Positions 12,732 through 24,700 of a DNA stretch of 29,530 nt are shown here, piece after piece (position 1 is the stretch's first letter; each line of letters begins with the position of its first letter). The DNA is taken from the NCBI GenBank assembly GCA_003427395.1, contig BFEA01000021.1, positions 2,615,551-2,645,080 of the forward strand, given 5' to 3'. The translations under genes and the position numbers were made by a program. Source of the DNA: Chara braunii. Taxonomy: Eukaryota; Streptophyta; Charophyceae; Charales; Characeae. The notes under the pieces are model-generated. The model was not told the DNA's origin. It searched no databases and saw only the letters and a program-made list of their open reading frames with translations.

Positions 12732-12855
12732 AAAAAAAAAAAAAAAAACACAAAAAATAAAAAAAAGAAAAAGAAAAAAAGAAAAAGAAAACAGGATGCA
12801 GTAAACATCATGCTTACGAACTGACGAAGTTACAAGCCAAAAAAACACGGAAAGG
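12732..12855 (+). repeat. Dispersed repeat, copy 2 (A-rich cassette)
   Basis: A long A-rich run (12732-12790), then AGGATGCAGTAAACATCA and TTACAAGCCAAAAAAACACG. It matches the copy at 11866 with indels. Same orientation. Confidence 0.6.
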
Positions 12856-13710
12856 GGGGGAGGTGGGGGGGGTTGGGCAAGCAACTTCCTCTTAGGGCAC
12901 GCTCACACTGCCGTACCAAATCCGCATAATCCCCCAAATCCCGAAAACATAGTGTCGAGGGATAGTCCCACCAGGATCTCATTGCCCCAAACTACTTATT
13001 CGTGGAGCCATTTGTCAGCGGCATGAGGGGCCGCGGGGGTTGGCCGCAGGGGTTGGGAATTTGCGGTAGCCTATAACCTCGGGAGATTACCGCAAATTCC
13101 CTTTCTTGTTTGGAGTCGACCTGTGGAAATGGAAAGAAACTTGAAGAAAAAGATATTGCAAGGAAATGCGATCTCCAAGTGTGACTGGCGCAGTCGAAGA
13201 GGACCCAAAATCCAGGCGGCTGCAACCTTCCTTGTCTGTTGCGAAATGGGGAAGCAATGTGACCGGTCGAGCCACCATTTTCCCAAATCGGGCATCCCAT
13301 TTTTTAAAGAAAATAGGACTTTGGGTACGCAGTGCGAGCGTGCGCTGAGATGAGAAGGACGAAAACGAACTGCATGTGTGTCTTGCACTTGAAACACTGA
13401 ATTTTCTCACCTGGGTGACATGATGACATCAGGTCACACCAAGTACATATTCACACAAGGATTTTCACACAAGGATGTATGGTCTGCAATTACAGCCAAA
13501 CTCGGTCCAAGAAGTCCTCGTCTGAGTATGCAGTAAGAAGAAATGGAATATAAACGAAATGTGACAAAGTCGGTAAACCGCCTTAGAGATGCATCCCACG
13601 CCGATGGCGGCACACTTATTCATTCGTAGGGTCTAATCGGTACAACCTGCGAAGGTCGGAGTTTCTGAAAAGAATCCCTCCTCCATTCCCCTCCAGTTGC
13701 TTTGATATTC
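12856..13710. other. No gene recognised
   Basis: Overlapping frames of up to 108 codons on both strands between 13071 and 13410, none with a recognised domain. Confidence 0.4.
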
Positions 13711-13742
13711 TTTTTTTTTTTTTTTGGGGGGGGGGGGGGGGG
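13711..13742 (+). repeat. Poly-T/poly-G tract
   Basis: 15 T followed directly by 17 G, prone to sequencing error and able to form G-rich structures. Confidence 0.95.
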
Positions 13743-13787
13743 TGGGGGTGGTGGTGGTATTCCAAGCTGTGTTCTCCCTGAACATCT

Positions 13788-13906
13788 TATCTGAAGCTTA
13801 TCCGAAACCTTATCTGAAGCTTCATCTGAAGCTTCACCCGAAGCTTATCCGAAGCTTATCCGAAGCTTTATCTGAAGCTTATCCGAGGCTTTATCTGAAG
13901 CTTATC
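13788..13906. repeat. Minisatellite of roughly 12-bp units with AAGCTT sites
   Basis: About ten units of the type GAAGCTTATCC/T with variants (AAACCTTATCT, GAGGCTTTATCT). Most contain a HindIII site AAGCTT. Unit length varies between 11 and 13, so reading frame is not kept. Confidence 0.85.
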
Positions 13907-14771
13907 GTAACCTGCACTGGATTACTGAAATCACAGAGAAATCTGTGAAAAAGTTAACAGGACAGTAATCGACGAAACGCTAAACTCTCCCTGAAACAGC
14001 TATCTAATGCCAACATAGATTAAAAACCAAACTCTCGAGGGTGCATGTGGCAATGACAGTAAATAATAAATTCCTGTTCCAAAACCAGTTCAAAAACCAA
14101 CTATCCAATTATTGTAGGTCAGCACATGTGGGGGGTGTGTTGATTGGATCCACATGTGGATTATCCCTGAGATTAGGATGCAAGCTCAAGCTAGCATCTG
14201 CGTCTCAATCTGGTACCAGGGCCCTGGGACAAGCACTACATAGCACTGCACTACCTCCTGACAAATAACGCCAGCCCCTGCAGACATACAGAAAAAAAAC
14301 CCACCTGCGGTCATCCGATCCTCAGTCCAATGAATGGAGCAACTGAAAACCGGCACGTGCCACGGTACCAGGGTGGTGGTGAAAGGTAATGTGGTGGCTA
14401 GACTCCGTAATCAGCTCTTACCAAAACATCGTAGCACTCCTACTCCTGCTTATGGGCACCAAATAACTGCACCGTAAAATGCCCAAAAAATGGAATATAT
14501 GAAGTTATGATTAAATTTATAATATATTTATACATACAAAATACTGTATGGCAAAGGACGGAAACAAGATAACAAGAGAACCCTTGGGAGCAGTGCGACC
14601 CTACTTACCGACGACTTGACACCTAGCGCGTTTATCGATCTCCCTGCTGAGCAGGGATGCCCCTCCTCCAAATGTGTCACATGTCAGTCAACCAGGTCAT
14701 GCCGTTCCATCGCCCACTCCACCCAGTCAAAAGGAGTCGTGAGCTGATACCATTCTCAAGGCAGCATGCCT
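13907..14771. other. Downstream flank of SCYL2 (possible 3' UTR), nothing else recognised
   Basis: Lies 3' of the SCYL2 stop on the minus strand. No AATAAA was found on that strand near the stop. An AT-rich stretch lies at 14505-14545. Confidence 0.4.
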
Positions 14772-15777
14772 TTACAGCAAATCCAGCAAAGGAGGCTGTG
14801 GTGCACTCCTATTTGGTGGTGGATTCAATCGGTTGGGAGGGGGCTGCAGTCTCATGGGAGCCGCCGTTTGAGGTTGCTGGCCTGATGTAAACAGCGAGCC
14901 AAACTGATCTGGCTGACCTGGCGATGATATGCCCCGCCCACTCCCACTACTCCCCTGCATCCCCAGCTGCATGCTGCTCCCCAAGCCTGGTGTCTGTTGC
15001 CCCATGGCGGCAGCCCCCCCCCTACCCAACCCCATGCTTCCGAGATTCAAACTGCCGATGCCACTCCCGCTGCCCATCCGATTTCCAGAAGAGCCAGTCC
15101 CGCTAATGGTTGAAGTTGCCCCTCCCGAACCGCCGCCTCCAGTCCTTGGAGGCCAGTTAGCAAAAGGATCGTCAGCATCTGTTGACGTTGTCGGAGCGGC
15201 TGTGTTGCTGTTCATGCCACCTGCTCCTCCGATGATGCCAGGTTTACCGAGACCGTACATGTCCCAGGTTATTCCCGGAGCAACCGCCCCGGTCCCAGCA
15301 TGAGTAGGAGAGGGTTTGGCATTCATTCCTATGGAAGACTGAGAAGGCGGCCACTGGAAATCCCCGATGCCCCCGCCGCCTCCCACGGAACTACTCAGCC
15401 GATGGGCGGGCTGTCCAGAGCCTTGGGCATTCATCGGCTGTGGAACACTCGACGGAACCCCGAAGGAGTTCCCGCCTCCTGGCGGCTGACCGAAAGACGA
15501 CGAGCTCGGTCGATAAGGTGACGATCCACGCCCTTGATCTCCACTCGACGAATGCGCATCTCCTACCGGACGATACTCCAGTGCAGGCAGAGCCGGCTTC
15601 GAAGACGCAGTCCAGTCCTCGACATCCCACGCCAGTGACTGTCTAGCGGAACTCGTTGGTGGCGGTTTTGACGCCACCAGTCCATTTGCATTCGGCATCA
15701 TGCCTCCGATTCCGGAATTGTCATTCGGTCTACGGACGGTTTCCGTGATATTCAGGGAACGCTTTTCCTCAATTTTC
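14772..15777 (-). CDS. SCYL2: SCYL2 terminal exon, disordered clathrin-binding tail
   Basis: Minus-strand exon of 1006 bases: one base finishing a split Arg codon, 334 codons, then TAA at 14774-14772. The acceptor is ...ttccttcgcag|G. It opens with KIEEKR, the family's coiled segment after the HEAT repeats, then becomes low-complexity Gly/Ser/Pro/Gln. Motifs by residue in this exon: WDVEDW at 50-55, [10 protein letters not shown] at 202-211 (a DPF motif of the adaptor-appendage-binding type, in a block I recall from plant SCYL2), PPPN repeats at 312-322, and LLDLL as the last five residues (330-334), which fits the clathrin box. The reading frame is open across GC-rich repetitive DNA, which supports real coding. 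The 3' UTR and polyadenylation site are not identified. Confidence 0.93.
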
Positions 15778-17479
15778 CTGCGAAGGAATAAACAAAACAT
15801 CCGAGTTCCACATGATTAGCTCTGAGCAAGGCATTCTTCAGCACAAGACCAATGAGGAGAAAGTATTGGAGAGGGGGCGCGGGGGGGGGGAACAAACCAC
15901 TGGCAAATATGGACAATATAGACAAACCCTGAAAAAATGAAAAAATGAAATGGAAAACGTAAAAGAGCAAACATCACAGGCAGGGAGGAGTAAATAGTAA
16001 ATACAGTGTAGAATACCCAGAAGGCCTATGAGATTCTTGGCAAAAATAGAGAGAGAAGGGTGGAGAGACAAGAGTAGTAGATTGCCTATACAAAATAGAT
16101 GGTTTTGCCAAGAATGGTGAGACAAGCCGGAGAGACATGAGTAGTGGATTGTACATAAAATAGGTGCCTTTCAAATGCCCGGTGGGCGGAAACAAGAAAT
16201 AGAGTATTAGGAAGCACACTACCTTCTTAACCCGAAAAAACGTTACGTACCTTGTATACGAATACAACGTACGGGGTACTTTGTATTCGAATACAACGTA
16301 TGTACGTTATAGAAAGAGTTTTAGGGTACAACTTTTCAGAAGCCTGTAGTACCGCCATTGTTTTTATTTTTATCTCAAATTTGGTTGGGAATTTCGCCAA
16401 GACCCTCAGGCAAAAGTTGTTTGCATTGCAATGTTGTGCAACATACTTTTTTTTCCGGATTTTTTACTGAAGTTTTTTTTAATCGAAATTCTGAAAAAAT
16501 CCGTAAAAAACATTTTCATCCTCGTTTTTATTTATTTTTTCTCGAATTTTCTCGTGAATTTCGATAAGACCCTCAGGGAAACGTTGTCTGTATTGCATTG
16601 TTGTACAACATTTTATTTTTGTCGGATTTTTTTGATTATTTTTGAAAAATCAAAGTTCCAAAAATTCGAATATAACATATGTACGTTGTATTCGAATACA
16701 ACGTACGTACGTTATATTCGACGTACGTTCTATTCGGGGAAAAACAAGCGATTTCTGAAAACCCGATTTCCAGAGGTAATTCGAATAGAACGTACGTACG
16801 TCTTTTTCGGGCTAAGAAGGACGTACGTCAATTTCTGGAAGACCTTGAGATGGCGACTAGAGGCCTGTGAGACTGCTAGGAACACCCCCCCTCCCCGCAG
16901 CGCGCCCTTCTCGGGATCCCCCTGCTGCGTGACTGGGTGCTGCCAGTAAGCTTCCCGATCAGCATGGGAACCCCTGAAAAAGAGCCAGGGTCTGGAGAGG
17001 GGCGTGGTTTGTCGCAGTCCTCCCCTTGGGCAGGTGACTAGGGCCGCAAAGGTAATGCCCGTTCTCTAAGTCTTTTCTTTTCTCTCCTTCCTTCCCTCCC
17101 CCCCTCCCCCCCCTCTTCTATGCTGTGGATACATCCTTGCTGGTGATAAGCGACCAGACTGATACCCGCCAGAATAGAAGGGGCTGCGTTTTGTTGGGGA
17201 AAAAAAAAAAGAAAAAAAAAGAGCAAACATCAATTAATCACCCACACACACAATGTTCGCCAGAAAAAGACCAAATTGGGGTCTAATAGGGGTCAAACAG
17301 CGGCAAACAGGAGTCTAATAGGGGTCAAACAGAGGCCAACTAGGGCCAATGGGACCCTCTGACACAAGCCTTGCAGAAGGGGAATAGAGCATTCAGACTT
17401 CACAATCGCCCTCCACAATTCACCTCACAAGTTCCTTGCATGGTAAAATGCTCTCCACAGAAATTGAAAACCACCTCAG

Positions 17480-17512
<33 letters not shown>

Positions 17513-17979
17513 CCCACCACCTCTTCTCCCTTTCTCTCTCTCAAACACACACAGAAAATGACACTCACCTCAAAACATCCCAGATAACACCCATGTATTT
17601 GGAGAATTGTTCGGGGTTGAGGCTGGATGCGCTCAAAGATGGGATGAGCAACGGCAACACGCTCTCCACTGCGAACTCTGGACCAAACTGCAGGAACAAT
17701 AAAGTAATAGGCATATAGTCAGGTCAGACATAAGATAACTCATCGCATCATTGCAAAACACAATTCAACCTACTGACATTTGTGAAATCGATGCTTGAAG
17801 ACTGCAGAGATGCCACAGAATTGCACATTTAGCAGTGTCAAGTCTCATCGGCTACTATGCTAGACGTTCAAGCGGGGTAAGCAAGGAAATGGTTCCCTGT
17901 GAACTTGAGAAAGGCAAAGCACAGACACATGCACGTTCACCCTGCTCGCATCCCCGTCCCCCACTGCCCGCACGCATGT

Positions 17980-18072
<93 letters not shown>

Positions 18073-19049
18073 NNNNNNNNNNNNNNNNNNNNNNNNNNNN
18101 NNNNNNNNNNNNNNNNNNNNNNNNNNNNNNNNNNNNNNNNNNNNNNNNNNNNNNNNNNNNNNNNNNNNNNNNNNNNNNNNNNNNNNNNNNNNNNNNNNNN
18201 NNNNNNNNNNNNNNNNNNNNNNNNNNNNNNNNNNNNNNNNNNNNNNNNNNNNNNNNNNNNNNNNNNNNNNNNNNNNNNNNNNNNNNNNNNNNNNNNNNNN
18301 NNNNNNNNNNNNNNNNNNNNNNNNNNNNNNNNNNNNNNNNNNNNNNNNNNNNNNNNNNNNNNNNNNNNNNNNNNNNNNNNNNNNNNNNNNNNNNNNNNNN
18401 NNNNNNNNNNNNNNNNNNNNNNNNNNNNNNNNNNNNNNNNNNNNNNNNNNNNNNNNNNNNNNNNNNNNNNNNNNNNNNNNNNNNNNNNNNNNNNNNNNNN
18501 NNNNNNNNNNNNNNNNNNNNNNNNNNNNNNNNNNNNNNNNNNNNNNNNNNNNNNNNNNNNNNNNNNNNNNNNNNNNNNNNNNNNNNNNNNNNNNNNNNNN
18601 NNNNNNNNNNNNNNNNNNNNNNNNNNNNNNNNNNNNNNNNNNNNNNNNNNNNNNNNNNNNNNNNNNNNNNNNNNNNNNNNNNNNNNNNNNNNNNNNNNNN
18701 NNNNNNNNNNNNNNNNNNNNNNNNNNNNNNNNNNNNNNNNNNNNNNNNNNNNNNNNNNNNNNNNNNNNNNNNNNNNNNNNNNNNNNNNNNNNNNNNNNNN
18801 NNNNNNNNNNNNNNNNNNNNNNNNNNNNNNNNNNNNNNNNNNNNNNNNNNNNNNNNNNNNNNNNNNNNNNNNNNNNNNNNNNNNNNNNNNNNNNNNNNNN
18901 NNNNNNNNNNNNNNNNNNNNNNNNNNNNNNNNNNNNNNNNNNNNNNNNNNNNNNNNNNNNNNNNNNNNNNNNNNNNNNNNNNNNNNNNNNNNNNNNNNNN
19001 TAATTTGGACCATTTCTCGATTTATGCCTGTCATCCTTGCGCAGGGGCC

Positions 19050-19081
<32 letters not shown>

Positions 19082-19141
19082 ACGGATGTCCCTAATTTGG
19101 ACCATTTCTCGATTTATGCCTGTCATCCTTGCGCAGGGGCC

Positions 19142-19173
<32 letters not shown>

Positions 19174-21649
19174 ACGGATGTCCCGAAGGACAGAAGGGAC
19201 CTTTTGTAAAAAAAACAAAAACAAAAAACAAAACAAAACATTCCATTTGTGAGGAATGACCCCTCGCAGGGCCCTTGTCAGCCATGCACGTGATCTGGGC
19301 TGAGGCCCCCAGCAAGCCCTGTGCCCACCCTAAGTGAAGGCGGGCCTGAATATCCACGTGAAGCCTAATTTTGACATTTTTCCATATGTGGGTACTCAGA
19401 CAGTTGCAGCACGCCAGTTGGTTACAGAGAATCGTGAGCCCTCAGGCTCTTTCCAGAAACATGGGCTGCGCTGTACATTTGAGCCCAGGGCCCGGGTGGT
19501 TGCGCCCTGGACGAAGCAGCGAACACTTGGAGGCTGCGGTGGCTGCCTGAGAGTACATACCCGCACGAGGCCCGGGCCCCTAACTGTAGAGGTGGGCCTG
19601 GGCACAGAAACTGGGGCCCCACTGGAAGCTACTAGAAAATTCCTAGCCAGGCCCATGCGGACACACGGGCTGCACTTTCCATAACGGAAAGAGGCCAGCC
19701 CAGAGGGAGGCATTCTGGCCTTGGCAGGCAATGGGGACACGCTGCTGCGTTGCTGCGCTAGCATCTGCATGGCCCTGCTGGTCGGGTGCACGCACGGGCG
19801 TGCAGAGGTGAGAGGCGGCAAGGGCAGCGGGAACGCAGCAGCCATAGACGGGCTGCAGGGGCGCAAGGCAGCTGATGGCAAAGGTGGTCTTCGGGTAGGA
19901 GGCACATGCTGTGGGGAGACGAGGGGTGATGACGAGAGGAGAGAGAACGTACCTGGTGTATGCTGATGATCAGCGTTGGTGTTGACGTCACGTACATTGG
20001 TCTTCGACTTCAGAGTGATCCAGTTGCAAGAACGTAGATAGGATTAGATAGGCTGGGCGCTGGGCGCCAGACAGTAAGTGCGGCATTGGATAAGTGTTGG
20101 TGTGACCAGAGAGTGGCGACATTGACATTCGAGTTCATTGTATTGCTCTTATTTGGACGGTATCTTGGTGCATTGCACTCTGCTTGGTTCATGCCTATCT
20201 GAGCTACTTCGTGATTTTGCAACTTGGATTTCTGTCTATCGCTCTCGCTCATATTCCTTGCACATTCTCCATGGCGAATGGAGAAAAGGTGCAATTTCGC
20301 AACACGACCTATGCAATGCCAAAGGTTAAAAAGAATAGTACCGCTAGAGATTGAGGTGTAAACTTCACTTCTGCTCTTCAGTTCTTTTCTCCTCTCCTCT
20401 TGCTGCATTCTCCCAAACAACCATCTCTGCAAACCTTGGAAATCAGCTGGGGATTGGCCTCAGTTGACCATTCAAAGCCGAACTAGAGGTCTACTGTGAC
20501 GTCACAAAAACCGTCGAGCAATTCCTTACCCTGCACGCAGAATGTGAAAAGGAATTTCAGACAAGAGACGATTCCACATCGGCACTCACTGTCAAGAACT
20601 TTAAGTGAATTTTGCATGACCTCTGGATGGATGTTGCATGCACGCAGGCAATAGGCGGCCAAGGGCAGCCACAAGGCAAGTAGCGTGGGCCAGGATATGG
20701 ACTTCTATTCCGAAATACCTCTCGGTCCCTCCGTCCCTTCCTTCCCCCTGCCCTCCCTCCCCAGTCAACTCATCTTACTTCTGCGCTTCCCTCCCTCCCT
20801 ATCTCAACCCCTCAGCCTTCCCCCCTTCCCTCCCTCTTTCTCTTCATCAACCTCTTCCTCCCTTCCCCTCTGCATCCCTCCACCCTCCCTCCACCTATTC
20901 CTCCCTCCCCCTTTCCCTCCCAACCTCCACGTTTCCTCCCGCACCTCCTCTTACAGCTTGCGTTCCTCCCTCCCTCCCTCCCTCCCTCCCACACTACACC
21001 CTCCCTCCCTCACCCCCTCGTCCCCCTCCTTCCCTCAATCCCTCCCTTGCTCTACCTGACTCTACAGCTTCCTCAATTAAAACATTAAAAATCAGCGGCT
21101 GTCTTGCCGCCAGCGATCGTGAGAGAATAGAATCTTAAATGTACTGCTGGCCACACGAGGGGATGTTCCAAGACGTCACAAAACATGCAGGGACCGTCCC
21201 GAGTTGCCAAAGCGGCCAAGCACACTAGACGAATGCAGGTTGTGAAGGCAAATGCAGGGCGTGAATAACCCAGATCATGCAGCTGTAGATCGTGGTGCTT
21301 CCGGGATGGGATGCCTCTCATTCAGGCCCTGTTCCCTTCGCTCCCCTTGCCATTCACCACTACAGCAAGAAGAGAGGTATACAAGAATGCAAGGAACTGG
21401 CACGTGACAACAGAAAGAATTTCGAGCCGCACGGACTTGTTGAAAGCCACGGATTAGTACACCAAAAACTGAAAGCAAAATGACGATTTCCGGAGCATTC
21501 CAATGCAACAACACACTGCAGACTGCAGTCTCTTCATAATGAAAGCCCTCTTCTTGCCTCCACAAGTCAATACAACAACAGAGCAGTAGCACTAACCTAT
21601 GATGTGACTGCCTACACTACTTACCTACTCTAGCCTACCATCTAGCCTC

Positions 21650-21709
<60 letters not shown>

Positions 21710-21710
21710 N

Positions 21711-21796
<86 letters not shown>

Positions 21797-24700
21797 CTCT
21801 CCTCTCACCAGATGCCGCTCAATAGCCTCATCACATAGGTGCTCTCCCTCCATACACCAGAATAAGTATCTGTCTGTCCCCACAGGCTCCTCTCCTGAGG
21901 ACCTCCTCTTCGCTCACCACCATCTTCTGCCTTGGACTGCCCTTCTTGGCTACGGAAACCGCACGGACCAGCGGCTAACTGCAAGGCTACGACTTTCTCG
22001 TGGGCACTGACTGCTGCTAGCCCTGCACTGCTCCAGCACTGCCACTAGATACTGGCTGCTAGAAAGTATGATCTGCCTTGGACTGCCTGCTTTTGTTCAG
22101 GCTGGAGGCCAAGGTCTTGGCCCACTTACTGGTAAATAGTCCCTACCAGCCTTGGTTGTGGCCCAGGTACCTGCCGCAGAATGGATATCGAGCCAGTACC
22201 CTTAGGACCTGTCCCATATTATAATCAATAAAACACTTAAAAACAGTGATTAAAATTTTAAAAGAAAAGAAAAGGCTGATACCCGCTCTGTGAGCACGGA
22301 AACTGGTGCGCAGGGCGGATAGAAAAAGGGAGGTGAGAATTACCGCTGCCGAAGCTGTCTTCAGTGCCAATCCATGTACACGTGGCAACACAGCTTGCTT
22401 GACAGACTGCAAATCAACCAGCAGAAAACAAAGAAGCAACACATACACCAGATGAATATCAGATAGAATCATAGAACCATAGACAGGTGCGGCACCGTGG
22501 TTGCAGGTTCAATACTCTGCAGCCTCGCGCACGTCCGCCGTTAGGTGCTTTCATAGCGCCCAGCCATTCGCATACTCCCCTTGGGACGACGGATGGTAAG
22601 TTTATACAGACACTGCCTGCGCACCGCCCAAGGGGTCCTCATCCATGGTTGTTGTACGCTGGGATGGGTTTGGGGGAGGGCTTTTCGGGGTTTGCTGTTC
22701 GTTGATCCGATGATCTCAGGTCTCTCCTGGTTATCACTGCATGGGGGAAGTAGGGGGGAGGTGTGTGTGTGGGGGAGGGGGGTGAGCAGACATAGGGGTG
22801 CATTTGAGCACATCAGGTCATGGTTCCACTTGCGCCTGTGGTTGTCAGTCCAGGTTAGAGCTTGCAGAGTAATAGGCTTATCATGGTACTATGTAACGAA
22901 GTCTTGATGAACCCCATTGAACCCTGCTCGAGCCTCGCTGATACATAGTAGTCTGTAGTTGCTTTCATTAGTGCATACTAGTATCAATCAGCCATACGAC
23001 ATGTGGGCCCCGGGATCCCTAGACTACTACTCTCTGCCTCCCCCTGTGGGGGCTACTTTCTCGTTTCTCGGTACCATGGCTGTTTCCCGGCTAGACGGGA
23101 ATTCGCACTGGGAGAGGGGGTGGCACAGAGAGTACTAGGTCTAATGGTGTGGTCCCCACTCGTGTGCGTCTCGAGCCACGAGGGCAAGGCTGTCTCATCT
23201 GGGGTGAGTGTGTTGGGAGGGATACAGGGACCTTGCGGTCGGTAGGATTGAATAGTTCAGGCTGCTTTAGGGGTAAATTCACTGCTCGAGGCCACCTGCG
23301 GAGACCGCATGGGTGGGTGGGAAATCGCATCATTGGTAGAAATACTGCCTCAGTAGTTAGAGTCTGCCTGATGACCAGCAGGTGCGAGTCGATGCTGGTC
23401 TCATGGATTAGCACCACGTAGCTGGCTAGTCGTCTCTAGGCAGTGTGTAGACATTGGGGGAATCTCACAGCCCCGTCATCAGGGTCCTGAGCTTGGTCAT
23501 GTCCAGGGATCATCTAAGGGTGGGCTATGGGACAGGGATAAGGGTCCGAGGGACTAGTAGAGGGGACACCGATAAAGTATGGCTTGGTTGGGACTGTACT
23601 GAGCCTGTCTCCCGATTAGTGGGTAGGATAGGAGGGACTGGGGTACTGTACATTAGTAAGAGGGAGATAGGCCCTCTACTCCTGTCCAAGGGGGGATCGG
23701 CCAGGGATCTGCCCGCCAGAAGGGTGAGGGACAAAGCTTCATAGAGTAGGCCCGCAAGACACCCAGTTGAGATTGGAGCTGCAGGGGCAGAGCCCGATCT
23801 CGTGGTGGCAAGCTGGTAGGTGTGGAAGGGATACGACTTGCAACAGGACTTAGGGACTGTAAGCCCTTAGGGGTCTCCGTCTAGGAAAGGTCCAGAGGAC
23901 CGAGTAGCTGAGTTCCGGAGAGTTGTCCTGCGCCGGATACCCTGCCTCTACAACAACCTGGGCGTTTTTGAAAGAGAATTAAAAAAAAAGAAAGAAAGAA
24001 AGAACGAAAGAAAGTGTGGCACCGTAGGATCATATCGGTGAGCAATTACACAACCAAACCTCATTCTCTCTCATCCTTTCGACTTTTTATCTCTCTCTCT
24101 CGAGCCGGCCCCAGAGGTGCGAGCCTCCTACGTTTGAGACGATAATCAGCCAAACGACAGACACATGCAAAAAAACGGCCAAACGAGTGGGACAAGGTGA
24201 CACCAGCAGAAAGCAGGCAAGCTACCTTGGCCATGTGGGTGAACGGTAAACCCATGTGAAGGGTTAGCTGAACTTAGCTCATTTAACTGTTGCTAAACAG
24301 ACCTCAGTTCGAATCTGATGGAATCAGATGAATAAAATAACCCTGAATTACCTGAGGCCGCCCAGTTTGATGACGATACCTCAAGGCCATCATCGCCTTC
24401 TCCAAAAAAAAAGAAAGCAGAAAGAGAAATCAGACAAGACTTCATCCTTCACCTTCTCCCCTCCAAAGAAAAATAAAAGAGAAAAAAGAAGACAGGATGA
24501 GGAACCAGAACCCATCAACTGCGTGTATTTCACTGCAAGCGCAAGCTGGATCCACGTGGATGTTCGTCTACTTGCACACGAGCGGTTAATCATAGTAAAC
24601 GCTGGGCTACCAACTGGGCCACCCAAGTCACCTTGGTTGCCCGGGCGGCGTGGCCAGGCAAGGGCCAGGGAAGGTCCCTGCAAAAAAAAAAGGCAGGACG

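Noticed and set aside
13071-13410. Overlapping frames of about 105 codons on both strands
   Set aside because: No domain and mutually shadowing; nothing favours one.
14929-15303. Plus-strand Pro-rich frame of 124 codons
   Set aside because: Shadow of the SCYL2 terminal exon on the other strand.
17835-19082. Long frames of 340-415 codons on both strands
   Set aside because: They run through the N gap and CA/GA microsatellites; no real coding content.
19396-19905. 169-codon minus frame in GC-rich intron DNA
   Set aside because: No motif, high GC makes chance frames long, and it is not a SCYL2 segment.
20638-21138. 166-codon plus frame
   Set aside because: Translation of CCCT low-complexity DNA (Pro/Ser/Leu repeats).
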